64,000 nt of DNA from CAZYFH01 sp964646815 (GCA_964646815.1 CAZYFH010000018.1:5673-69672), one strand, 5' to 3'. Shown: positions 44,169 through 53,441, counted from the stretch's first letter. Program-made: numbers and translations. The notes: generated by a model from the letters alone, not told the origin.

Positions 44169-44183
44169 CCGATTCTCCTCGCG

Positions 44184-45206
44184 TTACGGTTCCGTCGTCG
44201 TGGCCGCTTCCCGCTCTTCGGCGCGATGACCGGAGAGGATGCCGTCCATGCCGATGTTGCCCTCGTGGCACGCGTATTCGTAGACCGCGTCCTCGGTCCC
44301 CATCAGCGGAATCATGACCGTCCACGGCTGCGAATACGTGGTCGGGTCGTCGACCGTGACCTCGTAGTTGAGCGTCGTCGGACCGACGCGCGTCAAGCGC
44401 TCGGTCACGCGCAGGTTGTCAGACGGCAACCCCTGAAACGTGCTCTTCGGGGAGTAGTTCTTCGTCTCGATGACGAGGGTGTCGCCCTCCCAGCGGCCGC
44501 GGGAGTCGCCATGCCACTGTCGGATGCCGTCATCGAGCGGCGGCGGACCGTCGATCGGGATAACGCGCGAGTCGTGGTTCATCTCCATGTAGAACACAAC
44601 GTGGGTCGGGCTCTGGAAAAGCTGGTAGTAACTGTTGTAGCCGGCGCCGAGGCGCGGCACCCCATAGGTGACGCAGCGCTCGCTCAGCGGCCGATCCGCA
44701 TACGAGTCGGCCGGGTGCTCGCGTGCGCGCGCGAACCGCATCGCGCGACGGTCCTTGGCCGCAGCGGTCAGCGCCGGAATGCGCCCATCCGCCGGGTCGA
44801 CCACCAGCGAGGTCCGATCGGAAAAATCTCGGTCGGCGATCCAGAACTGGTTGTAGTTACCGGTCGTCGGATCATAGGAGTCCGCCTGCTGGTTCTCGAT
44901 GGCCGCCAGCACCAGCTGATCACCAAACAGCGCGTCGCCGTCATCGACCGCCTGCGCGGCTGCGACCTCGAGCGCAGCCAGTTCCTCGGCCGTCAGGCGC
45001 TCCTTGCCGGCCCACGCCTCCGGGCGCTCAAGCGGCGTGATGTTGTTGTTTGCCCAGACACCCTGAAGGTCAGGACGTCCATCCGCCGTGCGGGGCGGCG
45101 TCCAGTCTCCGCTCGTTGCCTGCGCGGAGCCCGGCACCGGCGCGAGCAAGCCGATGGCGAGCATAGGAACCAGCACACGGAGCGGCATCAGACAGTGGTT
45201 GCGCAT
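44184..45206 (-). CDS. Secreted P-D-L-x-G-x-W family protein (copy 4)
   Basis: The 340-residue protein starts at ATG 45206 after GAGGAGATC and has a signal peptide ending GSAQ. Family blocks are PRTADGRPDLQGVWANNNIT, TPLERPEAW, SLVVDPADGRIPAL, PIDGPPPLDDGI, GDSRGRWEGDTLVIETKNYS and VYEYACHEGNIG. It lies 15 bases before the SoxC-like gene and so is the first gene of a three-gene operon with the sulfite dehydrogenase and its cytochrome. That is the only functional clue to this family here. It could be a periplasmic partner of an oxidase. Confidence 0.78.
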   Translation of the reverse strand: MRNHCLMPLRVLVPMLAIGLLAPVPGSAQATSGDWTPPRTADGRPDLQGVWANNNITPLERPEAWAGKERLTAEELAALEVAAAQAVDDGDALFGDQLVLAAIENQQADSYDPTTGNYNQFWIADRDFSDRTSLVVDPADGRIPALTAAAKDRRAMRFARAREHPADSYADRPLSERCVTYGVPRLGAGYNSYYQLFQSPTHVVFYMEMNHDSRVIPIDGPPPLDDGIRQWHGDSRGRWEGDTLVIETKNYSPKSTFQGLPSDNLRVTERLTRVGPTTLNYEVTVDDPTTYSQPWTVMIPLMGTEDAVYEYACHEGNIGMDGILSGHRAEEREAATTTEP

Positions 45207-45466
45207 CGACGATCTCCTCGGCAGCGCCGCGACCCACGCGCGCCGCCCATAACCCGGCCATTGTAGCGAGCCGCGGGCCCGGAAGCCACCTGACACCGAC
45301 TAGTCGCCGGCATCGGGTGAATCAAGAGCGCTCACCGGGCGGGGCACCCTGCGATGGCCGGCGCTGGATCATGCGTCAGCGCGGTCACAGACGATGTATG
45401 TGCTCCCTCGTCGCGCCTTGTCAGCCGGGCGCCGGTGACCACTACCGATTCATCCGATCCAAGCCG

Positions 45467-46839
45467 CTAGTCGTAGTCGGCAGCCGCGAGCGACGCCCGG
45501 ATGATCTCGTGGTCGTTCCTGTGCACAATGTGACGGTTGGCGTAGGCCGGGTGCGACCATTTGACTAGCCGGTCGAACTCCTTGCGGGCCCCCAACCCCG
45601 CGCTGGCGGTCGGCTCGATGAGGCGGTGCGACCGAGTTCTTCGTAACCGTCGGGCGTAAATCGGCCAGTCAGCAGGTAGCCGTCGTCCGTGTTGGCAAAG
45701 TAGCGATCACCTTGTCGGACGAGAAACGCCGTGCCCCATCGCACACCCCCCCACTCACGCCGCGCCTCGGCGTTCATCGCGAGACTCTCCCAGCGCCGCT
45801 CGCCGGTGGGCGCGTCGAGCGCCCGGAGTTCGCCGTTGACGCCTAGGCCGTAGATGAAGTCGTCGATGACGAGCGGCGTCATGATGGCCGAGTGGAGGCC
45901 CTTGGGATCGTCCGGGCTCCGCCCTTCTCCCTGCCACACCATCGTTGCCGACGGCCGGTCGCTGTTGAGCCGCATCATCATCGAGCCGTTGTAAAGCTGT
46001 GTGACGAGGAGGTAGTCGCCGCTCTTGACCGGCGTCGAGATCGCCATCCCCGCGCCCGCCTCCCAGGGCTGTTCCCAGTAGACGTCGCCGGTCTCCGGGT
46101 CGAGCGAGACGAGGGCGGTCGCGTGCCAGATGATCAGCTGACGCACCCCGCCGGCCTCGTAGATAACCGGCTGGCTGTATCCCATCTCGCCGGTGGTCGA
46201 GACGGCGCGCCAGATCTCCGCGCCCATACGCTTGTCGAAGGCGACCACGAGCGCGTCGGGCTTGCCGCCGACGAGCGTGATCAGGCGATCGCCGTCGACG
46301 AGGGGAGCGCTGGTGCCCCCCCAGGTCGGCACGCTCGTGTCGTAATCCACGGCATAGTCCTTCTCCCAGACGACGGCACCGGTCGCGACCTCCAGACAGA
46401 ACAGATGACCGGTCGCGCCGACGACATCAACCCGGTCGCCGTCAATTGTTGGCGTGGCACGTGGTCCGATGGCATACGACGTCATGAGCATGCGGTAGGA
46501 GGTGGTCCACTCATGACTCCACAGGCGCGCGCCCGTCCGCTCGTCGAGCGCAAGCAGACGCTCCGTGCCGTCGAGCGTCGGTGATTACGAATCCTCGGCC
46601 CAGTCGGTGACGAAGACGCGGCCGTCGGCCACGGCGGGACCCGCGTAGCCCGAGCCGATCGGCACCCGCCAGGTCACCTTCAACTCTGCTGGCAGGTCGT
46701 CGACGATGCCGGTCTCGTCCCACACCGCGAGGCGGTCGACCCCGCGCCACTGGCGCCAGTCGCTCGCCTGCGCCCCGGCGCCCGACAGGAGTGCGAGACC
46801 GAGCGCGGCGCCGACCGACTGGAGGATCGAGCGTGGCAT
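45467..46839 (-). pseudogene. PQQ-like beta-propeller gene with a nonsense codon and a frameshift
   Basis: The gene starts at ATG 46839 with a signal peptide (ALGLALLSGAGAQ) and the PQQ-like opening WRQWRGVDR. An in-frame TAA at 46585-46587 interrupts VFVTDWAEDS. The same frame then resumes as TLDGTERLLALDERTGARLW and MLMTSYAIGPRATPTIDGDR. Near 45621-45626 the frame is lost and another frame continues LIEPTASAGLGARKEFDRLV and KWSHPAYANRHIVHRNDHEI to a TAG at 45467. Reconstruction gives a normal propeller of about 455 residues. Two separate lesions make real decay more likely than one sequencing error. It is ten bases from the MscS gene. Confidence 0.8.
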
Positions 46840-46848
46840 GATGCTCGT

Positions 46849-48132
46849 CTACCTCTCCGCGAGATGGGCTATCGCATCGGTTCCGAGCGCCCGTGTCAGA
46901 TCCCGCACATCGCCGCCGGACGGACCTTGATGCACGCGCAACCCAAACTGCGGGAGCACGGCCACGATGTGGTCGAAGATGTCGGCCTGAATCGCCTCGT
47001 AATTGACCCAGCTCTTGTCGGCGCTGAAGACGTAGACCTCAAGCGGGAGACCATGCGGGCTCGGCGCCAGCTGGCGCACCAACAGCGTCAAGTCCTGCTT
47101 GATCATCGAGTGATGGCGCAGATACGCGACCACGTAGGCGCGGAAGGTGCCGACGTTGGTCAACCGTCGCTCGTTCGCCCGACTCGACCGCTCGCCCTCA
47201 CGCGCCTCGTCCCACGCAGCGAGCTCTCGACGCTTCTGATCCAGATACTCCGGCATGTACTGAATCTCCGCTAGCCGGGCGAGCATCTCGGCATCGCAGA
47301 AGCGGATGGACTGCATGTCGATGTTGATCGCGCGCTTGATACGACGGCCGCTCGATTCCGCCATCCCTCGCCAGTTCTTGAACGACTCCGTGATTAGGGC
47401 ATATGTCGGAATCGTCGTGATCGTGTTGTCGAAATTCTGCACCTTCACCGTTGTGAGTGCGACCTCCAGCACGTCGCCGTCGGCACCGTACTTAGGCATC
47501 TCAATCCAGTCGCCCCGCGCGACCATCTGGTTAGCTGAAAGCTGAATGCCGGCGACGAACCCGAGGATGGCGTCCTTGAAGATCAGCATCAGCACCGCGG
47601 TCATCGCCCCCAGACCACTGAACAGCAACACGGGCGACCGGCCGACGATGAGCGACAGCATGACGATCGCCGCGACACCGTAGACCAGGAGCTTCACCAC
47701 CTGGACAAAGCTCTTGACTGGAAGCTCGCGCGACGCGGTCGAGGTGCGCGCGATGTCGCCGATGGCGTTCAGTAGGCTGTCGACGACCCAGACGCCGGCC
47801 AATAGTATGTAGATGAGGCACGCGCGTCTGACGACCTCGATCCAGGTCGGATAGTCGGCGAGCACCGTGGGCCCGGCGAGATAGATGAGCACCGCCGGCG
47901 CCAGATGCGACAGCCGGTGAAACACTCGGCGTGCGGTGACCGCATCGTCCCAGCGCGACACAGTTCGATCGGCCAGCCCGACGAGGGCGCGGACGACGAA
48001 TCGTTTTGCGACCAGATTGGCAACGAAGGCGACCGCGATGACAAAGAGGATGTTGACGGTCAGCGCTGTCGCAGCCGCAATCTGCGCACCCGCACCCTGC
48101 CGGACAAGCCACACCTCCAGAAAGGTCACCAC
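46849..48132 (-). CDS. MscS-family mechanosensitive channel, YbdG-like
   Basis: The 427-residue inner-membrane protein starts with GTG at 48132 or the adjacent GTG at 48129; there is no strong ribosome site. About five helices precede the MscS pore helix region (LFSGLGAMTAVLMLIFKDAI and GFVAGIQLSANQMVARGDWI). The cytoplasmic beta domain follows with VQNFDNTITTIPTYALITES. The C-terminal region (VYVFSADKSWVNYEAIQADI) is as in the larger YbdG/MscM subgroup. It opens on membrane tension and releases solutes during hypo-osmotic shock. The disrupted propeller gene follows within ten bases. Confidence 0.9.
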   Translation of the reverse strand: MVTFLEVWLVRQGAGAQIAAATALTVNILFVIAVAFVANLVAKRFVVRALVGLADRTVSRWDDAVTARRVFHRLSHLAPAVLIYLAGPTVLADYPTWIEVVRRACLIYILLAGVWVVDSLLNAIGDIARTSTASRELPVKSFVQVVKLLVYGVAAIVMLSLIVGRSPVLLFSGLGAMTAVLMLIFKDAILGFVAGIQLSANQMVARGDWIEMPKYGADGDVLEVALTTVKVQNFDNTITTIPTYALITESFKNWRGMAESSGRRIKRAINIDMQSIRFCDAEMLARLAEIQYMPEYLDQKRRELAAWDEAREGERSSRANERRLTNVGTFRAYVVAYLRHHSMIKQDLTLLVRQLAPSPHGLPLEVYVFSADKSWVNYEAIQADIFDHIVAVLPQFGLRVHQGPSGGDVRDLTRALGTDAIAHLAER

Positions 48133-48204
48133 GCGAGAATGACATGCGTACGCACCGACGACAAGGCAAGGAGTCGCCGCGGAAGAGGGCTACAATACGC
48201 TGTG

Positions 48205-48996
48205 ATGCGAATGTCCGGCAGCAGCACGTGGCCGCGCGCGCAGATTGCCGCGCTGGCGACCACCATGGTGGTCGGCGGCCTAGCGATGGTCGCCGTTCGC
48301 GCCGCCCCCGCGCCCACCGAGGTGCCACAGGCAGACCCGACGCGCACAATTCGGGACGGAGTCTACACCGTGGAACAGGCCGCGCGCGGGCGACAGCTGT
48401 ACGAGGCCATCTGCATCCGGTGCCACGGCGAGGACCTCCTCGGCGCCAACGCGCGACCGCTGGCGGGTGACGCGTTCATTCGCGACTGGGGCGGGCTGAC
48501 GCTCGACCACTTTTATGAGCGCGCCAAGACGATGCCGCCCGGCGCCGCGGCTCGACTCGCTGACGATGAGTACCTTGACGTCGTCACCTACGTCCTCGAA
48601 GTGAACGCGGTACCCGCGGGCGAAGCAGAACTCGAAACGCACATGCTCCCCGACATCATGGTCGAGGGCGAAGGTGGTCCAGACGAAGTGCCCGATTTCT
48701 CGCTGGTCCACGTGGTGGGCTGTCTCATGCGAGGACCCGACGGTGATTGGCTGCTCAGCGGCGCGAGCGATCCGGTCCGAACGCGCGACCCGGCGGCCTC
48801 CGCTGGCGACGCCCTGGCCGAGGCGGACGGAACAGCTCTCGGGAGCGGATCGTTTCGGCTGATGTACGTCTTCCCCGATCCGGCGGCCTACGAGGGTCAC
48901 CGCGTCGAGACGAAAGGGTTCCTGATCCGGGGTCCGCAAGACGCGCTCAACGTCACCGTCGTCGCCACCCTCAGCGCGACGTGCGCTGCTCCCTAG
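48205..48996 (+). CDS. Secreted monohaem cytochrome c with C-terminal beta domain
   Basis: The 263-residue protein has an N-terminal membrane/signal segment (IAALATTMVVGGLAMVAVRA), then a class-I haem motif ICIRCHGEDL and a distal methionine in RAKTMPPGAAA. After residue 160 a second domain begins (SLVHVVGCLMRGPDGDWLLS) and ends ATLSATCAAP. It may be a small ligand-binding fold; its two cysteines could pair. The gene is divergent from the MscS channel gene, with about 70 bases between starts. It is likely an electron carrier for one of the quinoprotein dehydrogenases, an inference. The partner is unknown. Confidence 0.82.
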   Translation: MRMSGSSTWPRAQIAALATTMVVGGLAMVAVRAAPAPTEVPQADPTRTIRDGVYTVEQAARGRQLYEAICIRCHGEDLLGANARPLAGDAFIRDWGGLTLDHFYERAKTMPPGAAARLADDEYLDVVTYVLEVNAVPAGEAELETHMLPDIMVEGEGGPDEVPDFSLVHVVGCLMRGPDGDWLLSGASDPVRTRDPAASAGDALAEADGTALGSGSFRLMYVFPDPAAYEGHRVETKGFLIRGPQDALNVTVVATLSATCAAP

Positions 48997-49042
48997 CCCC
49001 GCGTACAGATGCTCCGCAGTTCCGGGCAGTGAATCCCGGAGG

Positions 49043-49252
49043 TCAGGATCGAGTTGGTCCCAGGTCGCAGCATCGGTGGATGAGCACGTGAAGATCCTTG
49101 GTCGCACGCGAGGACGATAGGCAACGGAGCTTCGACGCGACATCGCGGCCAAATCGTGTGTCGGTGGCGATAGCCGAGTCCGTGGGGGGCCCACACCCGA
49201 CAGCACTGACGGTCAGCGACCCAGCCAGCACGAAGCACGTCACGCCTCTCAT
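49043..49252 (-). CDS. Short putative lipoprotein
   Basis: A 69-residue frame starts behind AAGGAGGAAG and opens MRGVTCFVLAGSLTVSAVGC, a good lipobox. The strong ribosome site and lipoprotein signal argue for a real start. Downstream, the sequence (LRCLSSSRATKDLHVLIHRC) has no recognisable fold, so the gene may be a frameshifted longer lipoprotein gene. The rest of 48997-49417 shows nothing else I can support. Confidence 0.4.
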   Translation of the reverse strand: MRGVTCFVLAGSLTVSAVGCGPPTDSAIATDTRFGRDVASKLRCLSSSRATKDLHVLIHRCCDLGPTRS

Positions 49253-49417
49253 CGCCTCTTCCTCCTTGGCCGGATGCGGCGACGTGTGCGCCTACGCACA
49301 ACCAGCGTATGCCCCCTGTGGGAATATCCGGGATGTGGGCTGATTTATGCCACCGTCCGAGGCTTATCACGGCGTCGACCTGGACACCGGTGCCGCTCGG
49401 ACACATCCTCTTGCCGG

Positions 49418-49870
49418 TTACCGGCCGCTGTTTCCCTCGTACTGTTCATCGGTGACGGCCTCAAGCCACTCGAAGGCCGCGCCGTCGTCTCGTGCGAAGG
49501 TCACGGACACTTGAGTCAAGTCCTGGTCAGGCACGGCACCGTGCCAATGCGCGAGCCCTCTGGTCAGGTAGGTGCTTTCGTACAGGTCAACCTCCTGCAT
49601 TCGGCCTCCCTCCATCTGGTAGCGCATCCGGCCTTCCTGGACGAACAGCAGTTGGTCTTGTCCGTGAATGTGCCAGTGGGACCGGGCGCCCGCGCCGAAT
49701 CCTCGGCGCGAGAGCCTGACTCCTTCGTTGTCCACCCTGAACGAGTTTCCGGTAAAGGTGGTCTGGCCTTGCGTCACGGTCGCCCCCGCGTTGCCGAGCC
49801 ACACGGAGGAAGCCGCCAGGGCCAACATCAACCACACGAACATTCCTGCAATACGTGCCCGCTCTTTCAT
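49418..49870 (-). CDS. Secreted cupin-domain protein
   Basis: The 150-residue protein starts at ATG 49870 behind GGGAGGG and has a signal peptide (MFVWLMLALAASSVWLGNAG). The cupin motif is GAGARSHWHIHGQDQLLFVQ, whose histidines and glutamine bind a metal, followed by MRYQMEGG and GLAHWHGAVPDQDLTQVSVT. It is a carboxymuconolactone-decarboxylase-like or quercetinase-like small cupin. Export is unusual for this fold. No partner gene is adjacent; neighbours are intergenic or degenerate. Confidence 0.82.
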   Translation of the reverse strand: MKERARIAGMFVWLMLALAASSVWLGNAGATVTQGQTTFTGNSFRVDNEGVRLSRRGFGAGARSHWHIHGQDQLLFVQEGRMRYQMEGGRMQEVDLYESTYLTRGLAHWHGAVPDQDLTQVSVTFARDDGAAFEWLEAVTDEQYEGNSGR

Positions 49871-49971
49871 CTTGAACCCTCCCCACACTGGTACGACCGT
49901 CTGGACGCGGTCGACAACAAGAGGTCAGCTATGGAGGTCGCCCATCTACCAGGTTCCGATCTCATAGCACG

Positions 49972-50355
49972 CTATAACCGAGCACGTAGTCGATTAAACA
50001 TGACCGGAGCAGCGGTACTTCTGGAACGGAAGGCGAGTTTCGACGGCACGTGCTCACCGTTGTGACTGATGCGGATCGCGTTCTTGAACTCCCAGGACCA
50101 TAACAGGAGTCATCCCACGGCGATGCGAACCTCTTCAACCGGGTACACAGAGAGGACGTACCGCATCCCCAGCGGACCGGTGAGTACGAGCTCGTCTTGG
50201 GACACGGCAAGTTCGTCAGTCCAGTCTTGGTTCCTGACGATTCCCGCGAAGGTCCCACCCTTCCAAGAGGCCGCAGATGCGACAGACGTCGATGTGGCAC
50301 CACTCACGTTTGCCGCCTACCTCGGTTGCCGAGCTACGTGCATGAGTTCAGTCAT
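49972..50355 (-). pseudogene. Degenerate PH-like small protein gene
   Basis: A start MTELMHVARQPR follows AGGAGA at 50355, but an in-frame TAG comes after 12 codons. The same frame then runs WKGGTFAGIVRNQDWTDELA and VSQDELVLTGPLGMRYVLSV, meets a TGA near 50110, and continues LLLWSWEFKNAIRISHNGEH to a stop at 49972. The composition resembles a small bacterial PH-like domain, which is only a guess. Two nonsense codons in a coherent frame indicate a dead gene. Confidence 0.4.
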
Positions 50356-50512
50356 TCTCCTGGGACTCCGAGCTCTACGTCCTGATAGAGCTTCTTGACG
50401 CGGGCACGGCAGACCTCGCCCATCCCGCCGGCGCCGATCTGGGCGGTGGCAACGTCGTAATGACGAGGCGGTCGCCGATGGTCAGGATCATCTCGCGGCC
50501 CTCTTTCATCTC
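50352..50512 (-). pseudogene. N-terminal fragment of a serine/threonine protein kinase
   Basis: The reverse strand encodes MILTIGDRL in one frame and HYDVATAQIGAGGMGEVCRA in another, with the switch near 50455. The latter is the glycine-rich ATP loop (G-x-G-G-M-G-E-V) of Pkn-type kinases. After about 16 more residues (VKKLYQDVELGVPGE) the frame stops, so the catalytic lobe is missing. The start of this fragment lies inside the beginning of the dmsC remnant on the other strand, which makes it a recombination junction. Confidence 0.6.
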
Positions 50513-51223
50513 GCCACTCCGCTCCAGGCCGCCCGCGCCTTCGTGAACGTCGCCTCGTCCTGGCTGAGCCGAGAGATCGTATTCGGCACGCTTTTCGCTG
50601 TATTGCTGGCCGCGCTCGTGGCCGCGGAGTGGCGCCCAGGGCGGACAACGCCGTGCCATCGAATGCTAGCCGGCCTGACGGCCGTCGCGGGCGTGGCGTT
50701 TCTCTACTGTCAGATCCGAATCTACCTGCTCCCCTCCCAGCCAGCGTGGAACAGCGCCGCGACGCCTGCCGCGTTCACCGCCACCGCGCTGCGGTTGGGG
50801 ATCCTCGGCATGGCGGTCGATCTGGTCGGCCGGACGAAGGCCGCGAAGGCTGACGCGCGTGGAAGACCCGGCGAGGCGTCGTGGACGACGCTGCGCGCTC
50901 TCGCGCTCGCGGGCATCCTGATGCTGCTGGCGGAGATCTTCGCCGTGCCGATACAGCTCGCCGCGTTGGGCAGTGATGCGTCCCCGGTCGAAGCGGCGAG
51001 CATCACCAAGTTGACCGTGGACTACGGCAGCGTCTGGATGCTGAGGCTCGGGCTGCTGGTCGTGGCGACGGCGGCACTCGGCGGTGTGCTGGTGAGCAGC
51101 CGGACATCCGGCCGAGCTCGACGAGGACGCATCTTGACGTACGCGTCGTTTGGCCTCGTGCTCGTGTCGGAGCAGTGTGGTCGCTTCCTCTTCTATGCCA
51201 CGCAGGTGAGGGTGGGCATTTGA
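50489..51223 (+). pseudogene. dmsC: 5'-truncated DmsC-type membrane anchor gene
   Basis: The frame is open for about 245 codons. It begins without a start codon as ALFHLATPLQAARAFVNVAS followed by SWLSREIVFGTLFAVLLAAL, which is the conserved DmsC segment after the first helix. About six more helices follow (LEIFAVPIQLAALGSD-type spacing, VWMLRLGLLVVATAALGGVL) and it ends normally. DmsC anchors dimethylsulfoxide or related reductases to the membrane and carries quinol electrons. The first helix, dmsA and dmsB are missing. A GTG at 50543 could still start a shorter protein. Confidence 0.65.
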
Positions 51224-51900
51224 GCGAGCCGGACGCGCTGCGTGCCGCCGTGTGGCGGCGCGCGCAACCGGGACAAGGTCTGGCCTATCGGTTTCTTGCC
51301 CGCTGTTTCCACGAGCCTCCTCGCGAGGAGTGGCTGGCGACGCTGGTCAAGCAACGGCTCTTCGAGGCATGGCCCTTTCCGTCGACCGAAGAGGCCGCCT
51401 CCGAAGGGCTTGACCTGTTGACGACATTTTGTGAGCAGTGGGACCCGACGAGGCACGACGAGCTGGTGTGGGATTTCAACCGCCTCTTCGTCGGGCCAGG
51501 CAAGATGCTGGCGCCACCCTGGGAATCGGTCCATCGGAGCGGGACGCGGCTCACGTTTCAAGAAGCGATGCTCGAGGTCCGCGGGATCTACCAGCAGTTC
51601 GGCATCGAGGCGCCAATGATCCACCGCGAACCAGACGACCACCTCGCGCTCGAACTAGCGTTCTTCGCCCACCTCTCTGAGCTGGCGACCGACGCGGAGA
51701 CGCGCAACGATACAACGACCCGCGAACGCTGTTTCGAGACACAGCGAAACTTCCCCCACGACCACCTGCTCCCGTGGGTGCCCGGGTGTCTCGCGATGGT
51801 CGGCGCACACGCGGAGACCCACTACTATCGCGGCGCGGCGCGTCTGACGCTGGGGTCGCTTGCCGAATCGGCGCGTCTCTGCGGCGCGCCCACGCCATGA
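51220..51900 (+). CDS. TorD/DmsD-family redox enzyme maturation chaperone
   Basis: The 226-residue helical protein starts at a TTG that overlaps the dmsC stop, so translation is coupled. The family motif appears as NRLFVGPGKMLAPPWESVHR, followed by HREPDDHLALELAFFAHLSE, the usual E/D-x-x-H-x-x-x-E helix. A well-formed C-terminus (PWVPGCLAMVGAHAETHYYR) completes the fold. Such chaperones bind the Tat signal of molybdopterin enzymes and protect cofactor loading. No DmsA or TorA is in the window, so its client is either absent or one of the other molybdoproteins. Confidence 0.85.
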   Translation: MSEPDALRAAVWRRAQPGQGLAYRFLARCFHEPPREEWLATLVKQRLFEAWPFPSTEEAASEGLDLLTTFCEQWDPTRHDELVWDFNRLFVGPGKMLAPPWESVHRSGTRLTFQEAMLEVRGIYQQFGIEAPMIHREPDDHLALELAFFAHLSELATDAETRNDTTTRERCFETQRNFPHDHLLPWVPGCLAMVGAHAETHYYRGAARLTLGSLAESARLCGAPTP

Positions 51901-52152
51901 CGAGCGGTCGGCCGGCGGGCCTGTTGCGTGGCCCGCTGTCGGACGGTACTCGTCGCCGCGGTCGCGGTCGCGGTGGATCATCCCAGCCCACGCTCCAAGA
52001 TCGCTGCAATCGGACTGGCCTGACTCCGCACTGAACGACACACCTCCAGGGTCAACGAGACGGATGACGAGCAACTCTCAGCGGATGGCGGGAGCCGTTG
52101 CGTTGTACGCTGGCCTGACGCGAGACCTGAGCCTGGACGAGGGGCTCGACAC

Positions 52153-52520
52153 ATGGAACGGTCGACGGCGCCGGGCAGGAACATCGTCAGCGTCTCGTGG
52201 GGCGACCACTCGGTGTTCGGAGGGGGAGACCAACGCCGGAGGCAGTCGCGCGGCGCCTGGTCGTGTGGCGGGATCGGCTCGGTGCCGCCACGATCCATTG
52301 GCGGATGCTGCGTAGCCGGATCCCCTACCGGTTCCAGGCGGCGCACGGTCGTCGGCCTTGGATTATCACAATGAGCCGCGGGATCGACTGGAACGACCTC
52401 GAGGTAGTGCCCCATCTCGCGCATCGCGTATTCACAGTGACGGGCATCCTCCGCGACGGCCGCAGCAAGAAAGCACGCGGGGAGCGGACTCTTCGTCCAA
52501 TCGAGACGTCGAGTCGGTAA
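52153..52520 (+). pseudogene. Frameshifted N-terminal fragment of an unknown enzyme
   Basis: One frame gives NIVSVSWGDHSVFGGG. Near 52225 it is replaced by a second frame, RPTPEAVARRLVVWRDRLGA, ATIHWRMLRSRIPYRFQAAH and WNDLEVVPHLAHRVF. Together they read as the N-terminal third of a TIM-barrel-like protein. The family is not identified with certainty. It ends without a natural C-terminus, in a region with no other gene. The surroundings (51901-52152 and 52521-52636) show nothing I can support. Confidence 0.35.
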
Positions 52521-52636
52521 GCCTGCGAACCGGTCCGCTCGATTCAGAGTTTCGTGCGGTTCGCGACGTAGGCCCGCGCGTCAGAACCCTTTGTTTCTGT
52601 GACACCGGCTTGTTCGTGCTTCATTAGTCCGCAACG

Positions 52637-53441
52637 ATGGGTGAACGCAGACGTGAGCCGATGGCCGGGTTGCGCGCGGAGCTCCAAGGAATCAGAGCGG
52701 TCGCCTTCGATCTAGACGGCGTGCTCTACGAAGCGAAGACGCCGATACTCGGGGCTGCCCGCACGGTGGCGGCAGTGCGCGGGGCCGGCCTACAGGTACG
52801 CTTTGTCACCAACATATCCTCACTCAGTCGACGTCTGATTGTGGAAAAGCTTGATCGGCTCGGTTTTCAAGCTAGCCCCGAGGAGGTCTTCTGCCCCGCA
52901 CGGGTAGCGGTAGCGTGGCTTCGGCGCCAAGGTGCCAGCGCGTCTTTCTTCGTGCCAAGTCCGGCACTCGAGGACTTTGAGGGAGTCCCACAAGACGACG
53001 AGCGGCCAGACGCTGTTGTCATTGGCGACCTCGGAGCCGGATGGACCTTTGAGTCACTCAACCGAGCGTTCCGTCTGGTCCACGACCGCGGCGCACGGCT
53101 CGTTAGCCTCGGCCGCACCCGCTACCGGAGAGGCCCCCACGGGCTGCAGCTCGACGTGGGTGCCTTCCTCGTAGCGATAGAGCACGCGACAGGCAAAGAT
53201 GCTTTTGGTGTTCGGGAAGCCCGAGCCAGCCTTCTTCGCGGCAGTTGTCGAGGGACTGGGCGAGCCGGCCGGCAGCACCGCAATGATCGGCGACGACATC
53301 GTGACAGATGTCGGTGCGGCCATGACCGTGGGACTAGTCGGAGTGCTTGTGCGAACGGGCAAGTTCCGCTCGCACGATCTCAGTGGTCCCGTTCGGCCCG
53401 ATCTTGTCGTCGACTCGGTCAGCGATCTGTTCACAGACTGA
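52637..53441 (+). pseudogene. Frameshifted HAD-IIA hydrolase gene
   Basis: The first frame opens MGERRREPMAGLRAELQG and has the HAD motif I nucleophile VAFDLDGVLYEAK, motif II VTNISSLSRR and a cap. Near 53185-53205 it drops out of frame after AIEHATGKDA, and the +1 frame continues LVFGKPEPAFFAAVVEGLGE and AMIGDDIVTDVGAAMTVGLV to a natural stop at 53441. Joined, the parts make a normal 267-residue IIA phosphatase of the HDHD2/NagD type. All four motifs are intact, so a single-base error or recent mutation is equally possible. Confidence 0.75.

Noticed and set aside
53185..53205. Programmed +1 frameshift in the HAD gene
   Set aside because: The site has no recognised stimulator or strong slippery codon pair; a mutation or sequencing error is simpler.
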